Assembly: GCA_963700955.1 (NCBI GenBank)
Contig: CAVOZH010000011.1
Span: 682,001 to 746,000 of the forward strand
Direction of reading: 5' to 3'
Source of the DNA: Nocardioides_C sp963700955
GTDB taxonomy: Bacteria > Actinomycetota > Actinomycetes > Propionibacteriales > Nocardioidaceae
Length of the DNA: 64,000 bases
Positions 42,204 to 49,799 of the stretch are shown piece after piece; positions within the stretch are counted from its first letter, which is position 1, and each line of letters begins with the position of its first letter. The position numbers and the translations under genes are program-made. The notes beneath the pieces were generated by a model that worked only from the letters and a program-made list of their open reading frames with translations, was not told the DNA's origin and did not search any database.

Positions 42204-45055
42204 TGCCCGTCACCCCCGTCCGCGAAGAACGCCCGCCGCTTCGGCTTCACCGGACGCATCATGAACTCCGGCCGGCGCAGACCCGACCGCGAGGGCCCCG
42301 GCCGGGTGTTGTCCATCCAGGCCCGGTACACCTCCCGCGACAGCTTCGTGTCGACCACGACGTCGCCGTACTGGTCCTCCGGTCGTGCCGCCTCGATGCG
42401 CACCTTCTGGTGCCAGCAGTGCATTCCCGACAGCGGGTCGGGGTGTACGGCGAAGGTGAGGTTCTGGTGCACGCCCGGGTCGTCCCAGTAGATCCGCTCG
42501 CTGTCGGGGTCGTCGCTCTTGAACGGCCTGACCCCCTCCTTGTAGCGCAGCTTCCACACGCCGTTGCCGTCGTTGGACAGGTCGACCAGGCCCATCGCCC
42601 AGCGTGAGCCGGCGTTCTCCGAGGTGCGCCACCGGCCCATGTGGTGGGAGAGCCCGAGCACGCCGGGGCGGATCGCCTCGGTGGACCACACCCGGGCGAC
42701 GAAGTAGCCGATCTCGGTGTTCACCCTCACGAGGTCTCCTGTCGCGAGCCCGAAGCGGGCCGCATCCGAGGAGTTCATCCAGAGCGGGTGGGTGTTGCTG
42801 ATCTCGTTCAGGTACTTCGCGTTGCCCGACCGGGTGTGGACCAGCGTGGGCAGGCGGAAGGTCGGCATCAGCACCATCTCGTCGTTGCCCTGGTCGATGG
42901 CGCGGTGACTGACGTGGGACTCGATGTAGCCGGGTGCGGCGTACTCCTCCCAGCCGAAGTCGACCATCGTGTCGCTGAACAGCTCGAGCTTGCGCGACGG
43001 CGTGAGCCACCCGGCCGTCGTGGTGCCGTCCTCGTGGACCACGCCGACCGAGCCGGCCTCACCGACCAGGGGCGGCGTGGAGTCCAGGGTGACCGGCTTG
43101 CGCAGGACCCCGCGCGCGTCGGGGGTGGTGCCCTCGACCTCGGCCGGCGTCAGCGGCCGTTCGTCGAGCCGGTAGGAGTCCTTGGCGACCTCGAACACGC
43201 CGTACTTCCGCATGTACTCCAGCGGTGTCAGGCCCTCGTCGGCCGCCGCCTTCGGGAGGCCCGGGACGCTGTTCTCGAAGACCCAGCGGTAGTACTCGTC
43301 GACGGTGACCTTCTCGCCGGGCCGGTAGGGCGACTCGAAGAACCTCCGGATGCCGAGCGACCCGTCGGGGTCGATCCGCCAGGAGAGCTCGAACCAGAAC
43401 TCGTTCTCCTCCCACACCTCGCCCGGGTTCGACTCGCGGGAGTCCGAGACGGCCCGGCCCATCTTCTCCATGGCCACCCGGGTGACAGGCTGGCGGAAGC
43501 CGAGCCACTTCCCGGCGTACTGCTCGTAGGACTGCGTGTCGTGCCGTTCCGTGCTGTGGCCCATCGGCAGCACGTAGTCGGCGAACGTCGCGGTCTCCGA
43601 CCACGTCGGCGTCAGCGCGACATGGCACTCGACCAGGGACTCGTCGGTGAGCGCCTCGAGCCAGCTGAACCCGTCGGGGTTGGTCCACACCGGGTTGTAG
43701 ACGCGGCTGAAGTACATCGCCAGCTTGCCGCGGCCGTCCTGAAGCAGGTGCGGGAGCAGGATCGACATCTCGTTGGTCGACATCGGGAACTCGGCCGGCC
43801 AGAGCAGCTCGTTCCACAGGTCGTGGCCCTCGGGGACGTTCGGGCCGTGGGCGATGATCTTGTCCCAGCCGTTGGGGCTGGTGCCGCCCTTGGTGCCGAC
43901 CGAGCCGGTGAGCACGTTGAGGAAGAACAGCGCCCGCGACACCTGCCAGCCGCCGAGGTTGCCCGCGGTGGCGGCTCGCCACACGTGCGCCGACAGCGCC
44001 GAGCCGGCGGTCGCGACGATCCGGGCGAGCTCGGCGACCTGCTCCTCGGGGACCTGCGCCTCCTCGGCTGCGTAGGCGAAGGTGTACCGCGAGTAGTCCT
44101 CGGTCAGTGCGGCCAGGAACGCGTCGAAGTCGTCGGCGGGAAGGTCCGGGTGGCGGTGCTGCAGGTACGTCGACCAGTTGACCCAGCGACGCAGGAACGC
44201 CCGGTCGACCTGGCCGGTCCGCAACAGGTAGGACGCGACAGCCAGCAGGATCGCGGCCTCGCTGCCCGGCCACGGTGCCATCCACAGGTCGGCGTGCGAG
44301 GCCGTGTTGGACAGCCGGGGATCCAGCACGACCACCTTCGCGCCGCCGGAGACCTTGCCCTCCATGATCCGCTGGGCGTGCGGGTTGAAGTAGTGGCCGG
44401 CCTCGAGGTGGCTCGAGATCAGCAGGATCACCTTGGCGTTGGCGTAGTCCGGCGAGGGTCGGTCGTACCCGCCCCACAGCGAGTACCCGAGCCGGGCACC
44501 CGCGGAGCAGATGTTCGTGTGGGAGTTGTGCCCGTCCACGCCCCAGGCCAGCAGGAACCGCTCGGCGAAGCCGTCCTCGCCCGGTCGGCCGACGTGGTAG
44601 ATCACCTCGTCGCGGCGGTCCTCGACGATCGCCGCTCGGATCCGGGCCGCGATGTCGTCGAGCGCCTCGTCCCAGCCGACCTGCTCCCAGTGGCCGCTGC
44701 CGCGCTCCCCGACCCGCTTGAGCGGGTGCAGGATCCGCTCGGGGTCGTTGACCTGGTTGATCGTCGCGGGCCCCTTGGCGCAGTTGCGACCGCGCGAGCC
44801 CGGGTGGGCCGGGTTGCCCTCCAGCCGCTTGATCGACAGGTCCGACTTGTCGACGTACGCCAGCAGGCCGCAGGCGGACTCGCAGTTGAAGCAGGTGGTC
44901 GGCACCAGCATGTACTCGTGCGGCACCTTGCGCGGGTGCGCCTTGGCGTCGTACTCGACGTGGTGGTCCCAGTTCTCCACCGGCGGGAAGTTGCGCAGCC
45001 GCTCGTGGCTGCGCTCACCGGGCAGGTTCATGGATGCTCCGTGTTCCGAGGTCAT
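42200..45055 (-). CDS. Molybdopterin oxidoreductase, catalytic subunit (DMSO reductase family)
   Basis: ATG at 45055 overlaps the stop of the upstream gene (ATGA); ATG at 45031 is a weaker alternative. The 951-residue protein binds an N-terminal [4Fe-4S] cluster (CFNCESACG ... NCAKG) and bis-MGD molybdenum. A likely Mo ligand Cys occurs in THTNICSAGARLG; there is no selenocysteine context. Further motifs are GRPGEDGFAERF, LISSHLEAGHYFNPHAQ, PWPGSEAAILLA, and C-terminal MPTFRLPTLVHT and GDLVRVNTEIG. No Tat signal is evident, so it may be cytoplasmic or exported by partner. The surrounding TusA, DsrE2 and rhodanese suggest a sulfur compound such as sulfite or thiosulfate (Soe-like), but the substrate is not shown by sequence. 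Confidence 0.85.
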   Translation of the reverse strand: MTSEHGASMNLPGERSHERLRNFPPVENWDHHVEYDAKAHPRKVPHEYMLVPTTCFNCESACGLLAYVDKSDLSIKRLEGNPAHPGSRGRNCAKGPATINQVNDPERILHPLKRVGERGSGHWEQVGWDEALDDIAARIRAAIVEDRRDEVIYHVGRPGEDGFAERFLLAWGVDGHNSHTNICSAGARLGYSLWGGYDRPSPDYANAKVILLISSHLEAGHYFNPHAQRIMEGKVSGGAKVVVLDPRLSNTASHADLWMAPWPGSEAAILLAVASYLLRTGQVDRAFLRRWVNWSTYLQHRHPDLPADDFDAFLAALTEDYSRYTFAYAAEEAQVPEEQVAELARIVATAGSALSAHVWRAATAGNLGGWQVSRALFFLNVLTGSVGTKGGTSPNGWDKIIAHGPNVPEGHDLWNELLWPAEFPMSTNEMSILLPHLLQDGRGKLAMYFSRVYNPVWTNPDGFSWLEALTDESLVECHVALTPTWSETATFADYVLPMGHSTERHDTQSYEQYAGKWLGFRQPVTRVAMEKMGRAVSDSRESNPGEVWEENEFWFELSWRIDPDGSLGIRRFFESPYRPGEKVTVDEYYRWVFENSVPGLPKAAADEGLTPLEYMRKYGVFEVAKDSYRLDERPLTPAEVEGTTPDARGVLRKPVTLDSTPPLVGEAGSVGVVHEDGTTTAGWLTPSRKLELFSDTMVDFGWEEYAAPGYIESHVSHRAIDQGNDEMVLMPTFRLPTLVHTRSGNAKYLNEISNTHPLWMNSSDAARFGLATGDLVRVNTEIGYFVARVWSTEAIRPGVLGLSHHMGRWRTSENAGSRWAMGLVDLSNDGNGVWKLRYKEGVRPFKSDDPDSERIYWDDPGVHQNLTFAVHPDPLSGMHCWHQKVRIEAARPEDQYGDVVVDTKLSREVYRAWMDNTRPGPSRSGLRRPEFMMRPVKPKRRAFFADGGDGQ

Positions 45056-46584
45056 GACAGCGGCACGTCCTGGCCGGCCCGGACGAAGACGCTCTCGTAG
45101 GCGATGAGCGCCGGCTGGACCAGCAGGCCGGCGAGGGCCAGAAGCTCGACCGCCGCTCCCGACGACGGTGCCGCCCACGCGATCACGCCGAGGACGGCTG
45201 CGACGGCCGCGGGCGTGACGGCGAGGAGCCAGAAGGTCCGCGAGTAACGCCCGCCGGTGATGATGTGCGCCGCCACCGTGGCCTGCCGGCTGGCGTGCGT
45301 GCCGGTGTACTCGACCGCGAGCATGAGCAGGTGCAGCACGGTCGAGACCACGAACGCGACCGTGACCAGAGTCCAGGCCGGTCCGGAGAGGTCCTCGACG
45401 AAGAGCGCAGCGAGGGCGAGCGCGCCACTGCCCACCATCACTGCCTGGACGACCAGGTGCCAGAACAGCACCGGTGACTGCCACAGGTCGCGCCCTTCGG
45501 CCTGGCCGAAGAGGAACGCCGTGTAGCCGGCCATCAACGCGCTCACGGGGATCCCCACCCAGGCGAGGACCGGCATCAGCCAGCCCAGGTCGAGAGCCGA
45601 CGCGAGCAGCCACAGCACCGCCCCGCCGGAGAAGATCGTGAGGACGTAGGCGCCCAGCACCAGCCAGGAGGTGAAGTTGGACTTCAAGAAGATGTAGAGG
45701 AAGCGCTCGGGACGCTTGAGGTCCCACACCAGCAGGGCGCCGGTGGTCGCAGCGCCGAACAGGCCGAGCAGCGGTGCGGTGTACTCGCCGGTGACGCCCA
45801 TGTCGAAGCCGAGCAGGTAGGCGAGGGCGGCCAGGGCGAGGGCACCCGCGCCGACCCCCTTGGTCCACAGGTAGGTGACGACCTTCCAGCCCCACGGCCG
45901 CGGGTGCGCGGTGTTCAGGGTGGTGCGCGCCTTGGTCGTCGGGTCGCCCGGAAGGTCGCCGGCCGTCTCCAGCCGCTGCGCGTCGGGCTTGGCCCAGATG
46001 TAGGTGTCGTCGACGGGGGCGGCCAACGGGTCGAGCACCGCACGGTCCGCTCCGAGGTAGAAGACGTTCGGCCCGGTGTTCTGCTCCGGGCTTCGTACGG
46101 CGGTCTCCTGGGTGCTGACCAGGCCGGCGATGCCGCTCGTCGGGTCGTCGAGGTCGCCGACCCAGATCGAGTGGGTCGGGCAGACCACCACGCAGGCCGG
46201 CTCCAGGTCGTTGTCGACCCGGTGCGCGCACATGTTGCACTTCGCGGCGGTGTGGGTGTCCTCGTCGATGTAGATCGCGTCGTACGGGCAGGCCTGCATG
46301 CAGCTCTTGCAGCCGATGCAGCGCTCGTTGTCGAAGTCGACGATCCCGTCGTCACGCTTGAACAGCGCCTGCGTCGGGCAGATCTTCACGCAGGGGGCGT
46401 CCGTGCAGTGGTTGCACCGCATGACCCCGAACGATCGGGTCGTGTCGGGGAACTCGCCGCTGTCGACGTACTTCACCCAGGTGCGGAACTGGCCGACCGG
46501 CACCTCGTGCTCGGTCTTGCAGGCGACCGTGCAGGCGTGACAGCCGATGCAGGTGCGTTGGTCGATCGCGAAGCCGTAGCGCAA
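45052..46584 (-). CDS. Fused iron-sulfur / NrfD-type membrane subunit
   Basis: One 510-residue chain combines two subunits. Residues 1-190 are a four-cluster ferredoxin (CIGCHACTVAC, CNHCTDAPCVKIC, CIGCKSCMQAC, CNMCAHRVDND then ACVVVC). After a linker of about 40 residues, residues 230-510 form an NrfD/PsrC-like membrane domain with about eight helices (LGFDMGVTGEYT, GALLVWDLKRPERFLYIFLKSN). It would exchange electrons between the molybdenum subunit and the quinone pool. The start appears to be a TTG at 46584, 7 bases after the TusA stop. It overlaps the molybdoenzyme by 4 bases. The fusion ensures 1:1 stoichiometry. Confidence 0.9.
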   Translation of the reverse strand: MRYGFAIDQRTCIGCHACTVACKTEHEVPVGQFRTWVKYVDSGEFPDTTRSFGVMRCNHCTDAPCVKICPTQALFKRDDGIVDFDNERCIGCKSCMQACPYDAIYIDEDTHTAAKCNMCAHRVDNDLEPACVVVCPTHSIWVGDLDDPTSGIAGLVSTQETAVRSPEQNTGPNVFYLGADRAVLDPLAAPVDDTYIWAKPDAQRLETAGDLPGDPTTKARTTLNTAHPRPWGWKVVTYLWTKGVGAGALALAALAYLLGFDMGVTGEYTAPLLGLFGAATTGALLVWDLKRPERFLYIFLKSNFTSWLVLGAYVLTIFSGGAVLWLLASALDLGWLMPVLAWVGIPVSALMAGYTAFLFGQAEGRDLWQSPVLFWHLVVQAVMVGSGALALAALFVEDLSGPAWTLVTVAFVVSTVLHLLMLAVEYTGTHASRQATVAAHIITGGRYSRTFWLLAVTPAAVAAVLGVIAWAAPSSGAAVELLALAGLLVQPALIAYESVFVRAGQDVPLS

Positions 46585-46591
46585 CGCCGTC

Positions 46592-46825
46592 TCACTTCTT
46601 CCGGATCACGAAGCGGAAGACGCCGTCCTCGCTGGTGGCCTCGAGCAGCTCGTTGCCGGTGTCCTTCGCCCACGACGGGATGTCGCTGCGCGAGCCGCCG
46701 TCGGTGGCCTCGACCAGCATCACCTGACCCGACTCGATCTTCTTGATGCCGCGCGAGGTCAGCAGCACCGGCATCGGGCACTTCTGCCCTTTGGCGTCGA
46801 TCGTGAGGTCGACCTGGTAGGTCAT
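46592..46825 (-). CDS. tusA: TusA-type sulfur carrier protein
   Basis: The 77-residue protein (MTYQVDLTIDAKG) has the TusA signature KGQKCPMPV with active Cys16, followed by the typical GGSRSDIPSWAKDTGNELLE. It carries persulfide sulfur. It lies between DsrE2 (upstream, 29-base gap) and the iron-sulfur/NrfD gene, the same ordering as in dissimilatory sulfur-transfer operons rather than tRNA-thiolation contexts. Confidence 0.93.
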   Translation of the reverse strand: MTYQVDLTIDAKGQKCPMPVLLTSRGIKKIESGQVMLVEATDGGSRSDIPSWAKDTGNELLEATSEDGVFRFVIRKK

Positions 46826-46854
46826 CGAGGGCTCCTTCGCCGTCTCTGGTGGGG

Positions 46855-47373
46855 TCAGATGAAGAGGTTGATCCGGGACTTGCTCATCTCCGAGAGGGCG
46901 GTGGCGGCGCCGACCGGCTCCCCGACCCCGTCGATCAGCTGGTCCGGACGGAGGCCGAGCAGCTCCATGCTCATCTCGCACGGCCAGAGCGCGACGCCGA
47001 GCTCGAGGCACATCTCGACCAGCTCCTTGGGGTGGGCGACCTTCTGCTCCCGGGCGAGCTTCTTCATCATCCAGGCGCCGGCGCCGCCCATGTGGAGCTT
47101 CGAGAGCTTCATGTGGCTCATCCCGGGGCGGTTGATGCCCGCCATCGCCTTGGTCATCGCGTTCGTCCCGGTGATCCGGACGTCGTCGCGCACCAGCGGG
47201 AAGAGTCCCCAGAAGGTGAAGAAGATGGTGGTCTTCATGCCGTAGGCGGCGCCGGTGGAGCCGAGGATCAGGGTCGGCCACATCTTGTCCAGGTCGCCGC
47301 TCCACGCGACGATCGTCATGCTCTCCGGAACGTCGTCTGCGACGGTCCCCGGCGTCTCTGCAACCTCCGACAC
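46855..47373 (-). CDS. DsrE2-type (DsrE/DsrF/DsrH-like) sulfur-transfer protein
   Basis: GTG at 47373, nine bases after AAAGGGG, starts a 172-residue protein. MTIVAWSGDLDKMWPTLILG, AAYGMKTTIFFTFWGLF and the conserved active-site Cys in GVALWPCEMSMELLG place it in the DsrE2/PF13686-like group. These proteins accept or donate persulfides with TusA and rhodaneses. It is the first gene of the leftward arm of the sulfur cluster; a 127-base divergent gap separates it from the rhodanese/MBL gene. Confidence 0.87.
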   Translation of the reverse strand: MSEVAETPGTVADDVPESMTIVAWSGDLDKMWPTLILGSTGAAYGMKTTIFFTFWGLFPLVRDDVRITGTNAMTKAMAGINRPGMSHMKLSKLHMGGAGAWMMKKLAREQKVAHPKELVEMCLELGVALWPCEMSMELLGLRPDQLIDGVGEPVGAATALSEMSKSRINLFI

Positions 47374-47500
47374 GGCGTCGACCCCTTTCGGTGATCCCTG
47401 GTTGTGCTCTGTGACCCAGGACACTACATTCGTGCTTGCGCATATAACAAGACCCCGTTGCGCGGACAGCCCACCCTCGAGCTCAGCCCCGGAGAGCCAG
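47374..47500. promoter_or_regulatory. Divergent promoter region of the sulfur cluster
   Basis: The only space between the DsrE2 and rhodanese-MBL starts. The AT-richer core (about 47425-47455, with CTTGCGCATATAACAAG) is an imperfect dyad whose outer arms CTTG/CAAG match. It could be the operator of the ArsR-type regulator encoded at 49443. This is an inference from position. Confidence 0.4.
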
Positions 47501-48637
47501 ATGTCTTCCACCATCACCCCTCTACAGCTGTTCCGTGAGATCGCGGAGGGCCGCGTCAGCGAGATCCTCGACGTGCGGAACATGGACGAGTTCGAGGCGA
47601 GCAAGGTGGAGGGCTCGCGCCCTGTGCCGACCCGCAACGTGCCGGTGTACCGGGTGTTCGAGGAGCTCGAGGACGAGGCCGCCAAGACCCTCGAGGGCGC
47701 CGTCGTCGTCTGCGGTCAGGGCAACGGCTCCGAGCTCGTGGCGGAGGAGTTCGAGGCGCTCGGCGTACACACCCGCTCGCTCGAAGGTGGCACCGACGCC
47801 TGGAACCGGCTGCTCGTCCCGGTCGAGATCACCGGGCTGCCCGCTCAGGTGCGGGTCTGGCAGTTCCAGCGGCCCGCGAAGGCCTGCCTGTCGTACGTCG
47901 TCGGCGTCCCCGGCCAGAGCTGCGTCATCGTCGACCCCACGCGCCAGCCGCAGCCCTACCTCGACGTCGCGAAGGAGCACGGAATGACCGTGACGCACGT
48001 CGTCGACACCCACGTGCACGCCGACCACATCAGCGGGGGGCCGGCGCTCGCCGCCGAGCTCGGCGTGGAGTACCACCTGCCGCCCGAGGACGCCGGCGGC
48101 GTGGTGCCCTTCCCGAACCGGCCGCTCAGGGACGGCGACGTGCTCGACCTCGGCTCCGCTCAGGTGCGCGTGATGTCGATGCACCTGCCTGGTCACACGC
48201 CCGGCACGATCGCCCTCCTGGTCAGCGACAAGGTGCTGCTCGTCGGCGACACGGTCTTCGTGCGCGGACTTGGCCGCCCTGACCTCACCGGCCAGGCCGA
48301 GGAGCTGGCGCGCGACCTCTTCCGCAGCTGTCACGAGCGGCTGCGTCCGCTCGACCCCGGCACGATCATCGCTCCGGCGCACTGGACCACCAGTGAGGAG
48401 ATCGACGCCGCCGGCCTCGTGGTCACGACGCTGGAGGAGGTCTTCACCGCGACGCTGCTCAACGAGAGGGCGATCGAGCGCTTCGTGGAGGAGATCGTGA
48501 CCTCGCTCCCCGCCGCCCCGGACTTCTACGACACGATCCGTCGGGTGAACGCCGGCCAGCTCACCCCGCCGGACGACGAGATCGAGGTCCTCGACGTCGG
48601 ACGCAACCAGTGCGCCGCGTCTACGTCGCTAGTCTGA
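47501..48637 (+). CDS. Rhodanese / metallo-beta-lactamase fusion (persulfide dioxygenase-like)
   Basis: ATG at 47501 follows GGAGAG. The 378-residue protein has a rhodanese domain first (1-112, EILDVRNMDEFEASKV, active Cys71 in VVVCGQGNGS) and a metallo-beta-lactamase domain next (about 118-330). The latter has HVHADH at 171-176, HLPGHTPGT, LLVGDTVFVRGLGRPDL and IIAPAHWTT. The GRPDL stretch is typical of the ETHE1-like persulfide dioxygenase branch, which oxidises persulfide to sulfite. Sulfite could then feed the molybdoenzyme encoded divergently. The tail after 330 is not assigned. First gene of the rightward arm. Confidence 0.87.
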   Translation: MSSTITPLQLFREIAEGRVSEILDVRNMDEFEASKVEGSRPVPTRNVPVYRVFEELEDEAAKTLEGAVVVCGQGNGSELVAEEFEALGVHTRSLEGGTDAWNRLLVPVEITGLPAQVRVWQFQRPAKACLSYVVGVPGQSCVIVDPTRQPQPYLDVAKEHGMTVTHVVDTHVHADHISGGPALAAELGVEYHLPPEDAGGVVPFPNRPLRDGDVLDLGSAQVRVMSMHLPGHTPGTIALLVSDKVLLVGDTVFVRGLGRPDLTGQAEELARDLFRSCHERLRPLDPGTIIAPAHWTTSEEIDAAGLVVTTLEEVFTATLLNERAIERFVEEIVTSLPAAPDFYDTIRRVNAGQLTPPDDEIEVLDVGRNQCAASTSLV

Positions 48638-48641
48638 GTCA

Positions 48642-49016
48642 ATGGCTTTCGTCCGCAGGTCAGAGCGCCAGCCTCTGCACGAGGTGGGGGAGCAGCCCGA
48701 CTACCGGTTCACCCTCGCCAACGAGCGGACGTTCCTGGCGTGGGTGCGCACCGCGCTGGCGCTCATGGCGGCCGGCGTGGCAGTCGTGCAGTTCGTCCCG
48801 GGCCCGTCCGCCCTCCGCCACGTGCTCGCGTTCATCCTGATCAGTCTCGGTGGTGTGGTGGCCACGGTCGCCTACACGCACTGGGAGCGCAACGAGCGGG
48901 CGATGCGGCTGGGGGAGCGGCTGCCGCACTCGCCGGTCCCTCGGATCGTCGCCGCGGTGCTTGCTCTGACGGCGTTCGCGGCGCTCGGCCTCGTCGTGTA
49001 CGACCTGGCGAGGTAG
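48642..49016 (+). CDS. DUF202 / YidH-like membrane protein, first copy
   Basis: ATG at 48642 starts four bases after the preceding stop. The 124-residue protein has the YidH pattern: DYRFTLANERTFLAWVRTALALMAAGVAVVQ in its first half, then two more membrane helices with a short loop. Function of the family is unknown. TAGTCT at 48628-48633 may be a -10 for a leaderless start, since no ribosome binding site is visible. The following gene encodes a second, shorter relative. Confidence 0.85.
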   Translation: MAFVRRSERQPLHEVGEQPDYRFTLANERTFLAWVRTALALMAAGVAVVQFVPGPSALRHVLAFILISLGGVVATVAYTHWERNERAMRLGERLPHSPVPRIVAAVLALTAFAALGLVVYDLAR

Positions 49017-49020
49017 TCCC

Positions 49021-49380
49021 GTGCGCTCGCTGGTCGCCCTCCTGTCGCATCGGCGACGGCGGGAGCCCGCACTCGAGGTCGGGCTTCCCGCCGAGCGGAC
49101 CGCGATGGCCTGGCAACGCACGGGCCTTGGCTTGGCGGGGTTCTCGGCCTTGCTGGTCCACCTGGCCGACCGGGACCTGCTGCTGGCGGTTCCGGGGCTG
49201 CTCGGCCTCGTGGTCGCGCTGGTGGTCCTGGTGACGGGCGAGCGGAGGTACGCCTGGACGGTGCGCCGGATCGAGGCCGAGGAGTCGCCCGTGGCTCCTC
49301 ACCTCGCGATCGCGCTGACGGTGGGAGTCGTGGTCCTGGCCGTCTCCGCTCTGGCGGTCGTGGTGGCGCTCGGGATCTGA
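49021..49380 (+). CDS. DUF202 / YidH-like membrane protein, second copy
   Basis: GTG at 49021 starts 4 bases after the first copy. The 119-residue protein keeps the motif EVGLPAERTAMAWQRTGLGLAGFSALL and has three predicted membrane helices. Pairs of DUF202 proteins side by side are common, which suggests a hetero-complex. Its link to sulfur metabolism is by location only. Confidence 0.83.
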   Translation: MRSLVALLSHRRRREPALEVGLPAERTAMAWQRTGLGLAGFSALLVHLADRDLLLAVPGLLGLVVALVVLVTGERRYAWTVRRIEAEESPVAPHLAIALTVGVVVLAVSALAVVVALGI

Positions 49381-49442
49381 CCCGGTCGGCAACCGCCGGT
49401 CGCCTTTAGACTGTTGGCTTCGGGGAGGTGAGGGGAGGACGC

Positions 49443-49778
49443 ATGGAACAGGATGTCGCGGCCCAGCTGCAGGAGCTGCACGCCCGTGTGTGCAAGGCCA
49501 TCGCCGACCCCAAGCGGCTGCTGATCATCAACGAGCTGCGCGACCGTGAGCTGAGCGTGGGCGACATCTGCGACGCGCTCGGCTTCAGCCAGTCCAACGC
49601 CAGCCAGCACCTCGCCGTGCTCCGCGAGCGGGGGATCGTGTCCGCCCGACGCTCGGGAAGCAACGTCTTCTACTCACTGCGAAGCCAGAAGATCGTGCAG
49701 GCCGTCGACCTGCTGCGTGAGTTCCTCGCCGAGGACCTCGCCGACCGCGGCGCGCTCAGCGGGGCGCTGACGGCCTGA
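49443..49778 (+). CDS. ArsR-family transcriptional regulator
   Basis: ATG at 49443 follows GGGGAGGA; the upstream GTG at 49428 overlaps that site and is less likely. The 111-residue winged-helix protein reads VCKAIADPKRLLIINELRD, SVGDICDALGFSQSNASQHLAVLRERG, and the wing SARRSGSNVFYSLRS. Two cysteines (17 and 43) flank the first helices; their positions do not match the Cys pair of the persulfide sensors SqrR/BigR, so they may sense metal, thiol or nothing. It has its own possible -10 (TAGACT at 49408). It may control the divergent sulfur cluster. Confidence 0.88.
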   Translation: MEQDVAAQLQELHARVCKAIADPKRLLIINELRDRELSVGDICDALGFSQSNASQHLAVLRERGIVSARRSGSNVFYSLRSQKIVQAVDLLREFLAEDLADRGALSGALTA

Positions 49779-49799
49779 GGTCACCCGGTCTGTCGCCCA

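Noticed and set aside
44500..44530. Selenocysteine at the Mo-ligand position of the molybdoenzyme
   Set aside because: The codon in THTNICSAG is an ordinary TGC and no in-frame TGA occurs there.
47429..47456. CTTG...CAAG dyad as an ArsR operator
   Set aside because: Only the four outer bases on each side pair; kept as a low-confidence region, not as a defined operator.
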